Below the pieces are notes generated by a model. The model did not search any database and was not told where the DNA came from. It saw nothing but the letters and a program-made list of their open reading frames with translations. A stretch of 7,372 bases of DNA from JAAYJR01 sp964563975 (lineage in GTDB: Bacteria > Bacteroidota > Bacteroidia > Bacteroidales > Prolixibacteraceae): positions 1 through 7,372 of the forward strand of contig CAZLZJ010000082.1 in assembly GCA_964563975.1 (NCBI GenBank). The letters are read 5' to 3'. Position 1 is the stretch's first letter. Every line of letters begins with the position of its first letter. Shown here piece by piece: positions 6,718-7,372 of this stretch. Made by a program: the position numbers and the translations under genes.

Positions 6718-7050
6718 CTACTTATTTAATTTTTTCTCTTCAATAATTGTTATTAATGCCGGATACAAATACTTTTTATAATCATTCTTCCGAATCTCAT
6801 CCTGATCACCACCTTTATGGATTTTATGCACCGCAAAATATCCTTGGTATTGAGGGTATTTTTTTAATAGCGGATGTGAAAAACGAACACTTGAGCCTGT
6901 TGCAGGAACCGGAATAGCTCCCAGGAAGTCAATAATCCTGCGTAAATGATTAAGAGGAATCTCTTTAACATTAGCTGACCTGAGAGCATCCAATTCAGCC
7001 TGAACGTCATCCAAAGTTGTATATTTATTTATTTTAAATTTAAATTTCAT
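6718..7050 (-). CDS. hicA: HicA-like toxin (mRNA interferase family), divergent active site
   Basis: A 110-residue protein. The core, about residues 33-104, follows the HicA dsRBD-like plan: LNHLRRIIDFLGAIPV, then GSSVRFSHP (52-60) in place of the GSH motif, a strand YFAVHKIHKGG (71-81), and YKKYLYPALITII (91-103). This resembles the HicA subgroup written G-S-x-V-R-F-x-H-P...LHKPHPG. The residue where canonical HicA has its catalytic histidine is S54; histidines H59, H75 and H78 lie nearby. The N-terminal 30 residues are an extension beyond typical HicA length. HicA toxins cut mRNA in the ribosome-free state and are neutralised by HicB. The identity is supported mainly by the adjacent HicB-type gene and the shared pattern; ribonuclease activity is not assured. 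It is the first gene of the operon, with the promoter directly upstream. Confidence 0.75.
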   Translation of the reverse strand: MKFKFKINKYTTLDDVQAELDALRSANVKEIPLNHLRRIIDFLGAIPVPATGSSVRFSHPLLKKYPQYQGYFAVHKIHKGGDQDEIRKNDYKKYLYPALITIIEEKKLNK

Positions 7051-7052
7051 AA

Positions 7053-7066
7053 ATTTGATATCAAAT
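7053..7066. promoter_or_regulatory. 14-bp palindrome, candidate HicB operator
   Basis: ATTTGATATCAAAT is a perfect palindrome that starts 3 bases upstream of the hicA-like ATG and overlaps the TATATTTG promoter box. HicB proteins with RHH domains repress their own operons through palindromic sites, so this is the obvious operator candidate. Binding is inferred from position and symmetry only. Confidence 0.5.
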
Positions 7067-7094
7067 ATAATACTACTTTCTATATTTTTTCAAT
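7062..7094 (-). promoter_or_regulatory. Predicted promoter of the hicA-hicB-secB operon
   Basis: On the minus strand, TATATTTG (7069-7062) is an exact match to the Bacteroidota -7 element TAnnTTTG. ATTG (7094-7091), a three-of-four match to the -33 TTTG, lies 21 nt upstream, inside the expected 19-21 range. The -7 box ends 11 nt before the start codon at 7050, so the transcript would have a leader of only a few bases or none. Confidence 0.55.
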
Positions 7095-7192
7095 AAATCA
7101 ATGTTTTTTCTAACAGGTTTATCACAATTAATTCCCGAATTTGACAGTTCATAGACATATGACCCTCTGAAGCCCGCATAAATACTGGAATT
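7073..7192 (-). pseudogene. Possible remnant of an unidentified gene (short C-terminal-like frame)
   Basis: A 39-codon open frame on the minus strand ends in TAG at 7075-7073 and begins after a TAA at 7195-7193, with no ATG. It translates to a protein-like string with GFRGSYVYELSN and DKPVRKNIDLLKKYRK. It could be the surviving end of a broken gene, but a frame this short may also occur by chance in A+T-rich DNA. It overlaps the promoter of the TAC operon. I recognise no family. Confidence 0.2.
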
Positions 7193-7208
7193 TTATTTTT
7201 AAGGTTAA

Positions 7209-7372
7209 GTTAAGTGCGTCATAATTTATAGTTTGTTATTATATTTACTGTTGTGGCGCTTCTTTTATCATCTTACAGAGTTTGTCCGGCATGAAAACAA
7301 AGTACGTCAAAGAATGCTTCTTTACTTAAGACGTATTAAAGAAGGGAAACTTGAACAACTGGCAAGTGAAGA
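7209..7372 (+). pseudogene. Possible transposase N-terminal fragment, runs off the right edge
   Basis: An open plus-strand frame follows a TAA at 7206-7208 and continues past the window end. From the TTG at 7251 it reads LWRFFYHLTEFVRHENKV and then RQRMLLYLRRIKEGKLEQLA. This resembles the start of IS1634-type or related Bacteroidota transposases, which have a pattern like Y-x-L-V-E-S-x-R-N...V-x-x-R-T-I-L-x-x-G followed by L...QL. No ATG start lies upstream in frame (the first in-frame ATG is at 7314), so the element is probably truncated or frameshifted at its 5' end, or it uses the TTG. Assignment is by weak pattern memory only. If right, it marks an insertion boundary next to the TAC module. 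Confidence 0.33.

Larger units (their letters stand above)
7051..7372. other. 322-nt right-edge region without a firm gene
   Basis: This stretch contains the TAC promoter and palindrome at its left end, then two short opposing open frames (minus 7073-7192, plus 7209 onward) that may be gene remnants. I see no tRNA, no clear terminal inverted repeat of an insertion sequence, and no intrinsic terminator. The mixture of fragments suggests a worn junction between the TAC island and whatever lies to the right. Confidence 0.4.

Noticed and set aside
1..7372. CRISPR arrays, tRNA or rRNA genes, riboswitches
   Set aside because: No regularly spaced repeats, cloverleaf-like sequence or conserved rRNA stretches were seen on either strand.

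Overview
The window looks like Bacteroidota chromosome. Leaders are A+T-rich and show no clear Shine-Dalgarno sequence. Two upstream regions carry an exact TAnnTTTG box, the -7 consensus of Bacteroidota promoters. The proteins are of the carbohydrate-degrading, twin-arginine-exported kind common in that phylum. The genus cannot be told from the sequence. All confidently called genes lie on the minus strand, so the biological reading order is right to left.

From right to left the layout is as follows. (1) 7051-7372 is an edge region. It holds the promoter of the toxin operon, a short unidentified reading frame on the minus strand, and a plus-strand open frame that resembles the N-terminal part of a transposase and runs off the window. 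(2) 5733-7050 is a compact three-gene operon: a HicA-like toxin, a HicB-type antitoxin with a C-terminal extension, and a SecB-like chaperone. Together they look like a tripartite toxin-antitoxin-chaperone (TAC) module. A 14-bp perfect palindrome overlaps its predicted promoter and is a natural candidate for the antitoxin operator. (3) 1-5616 is a carbohydrate-active block of four consecutive TIM-barrel-type proteins: a Tat-exported barrel protein of unknown family, a secreted GH89-like alpha-N-acetylglucosaminidase-type enzyme, a Tat-exported GH20-like barrel, and a cytoplasmic GH-like barrel that is cut off by the left edge.

The GH block has no SusC/SusD pair, regulator or sulfatase within the window. 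Its substrate can only be guessed: the GH89 and GH20 signatures suggest a glycan containing N-acetylhexosamine. The GH89-like and GH20-like genes are 13 nt apart and almost certainly co-transcribed, with the left-edge gene 98 nt further on.

The TAC module is the most notable system. Model: HicB neutralises HicA and represses the operon. The HicB tail after its ribbon-helix-helix domain may be a chaperone-addiction segment that makes HicB dependent on the SecB-like protein encoded directly downstream. Everything here is read by eye from sequence; family assignments rest on motif recall and no database search was run.
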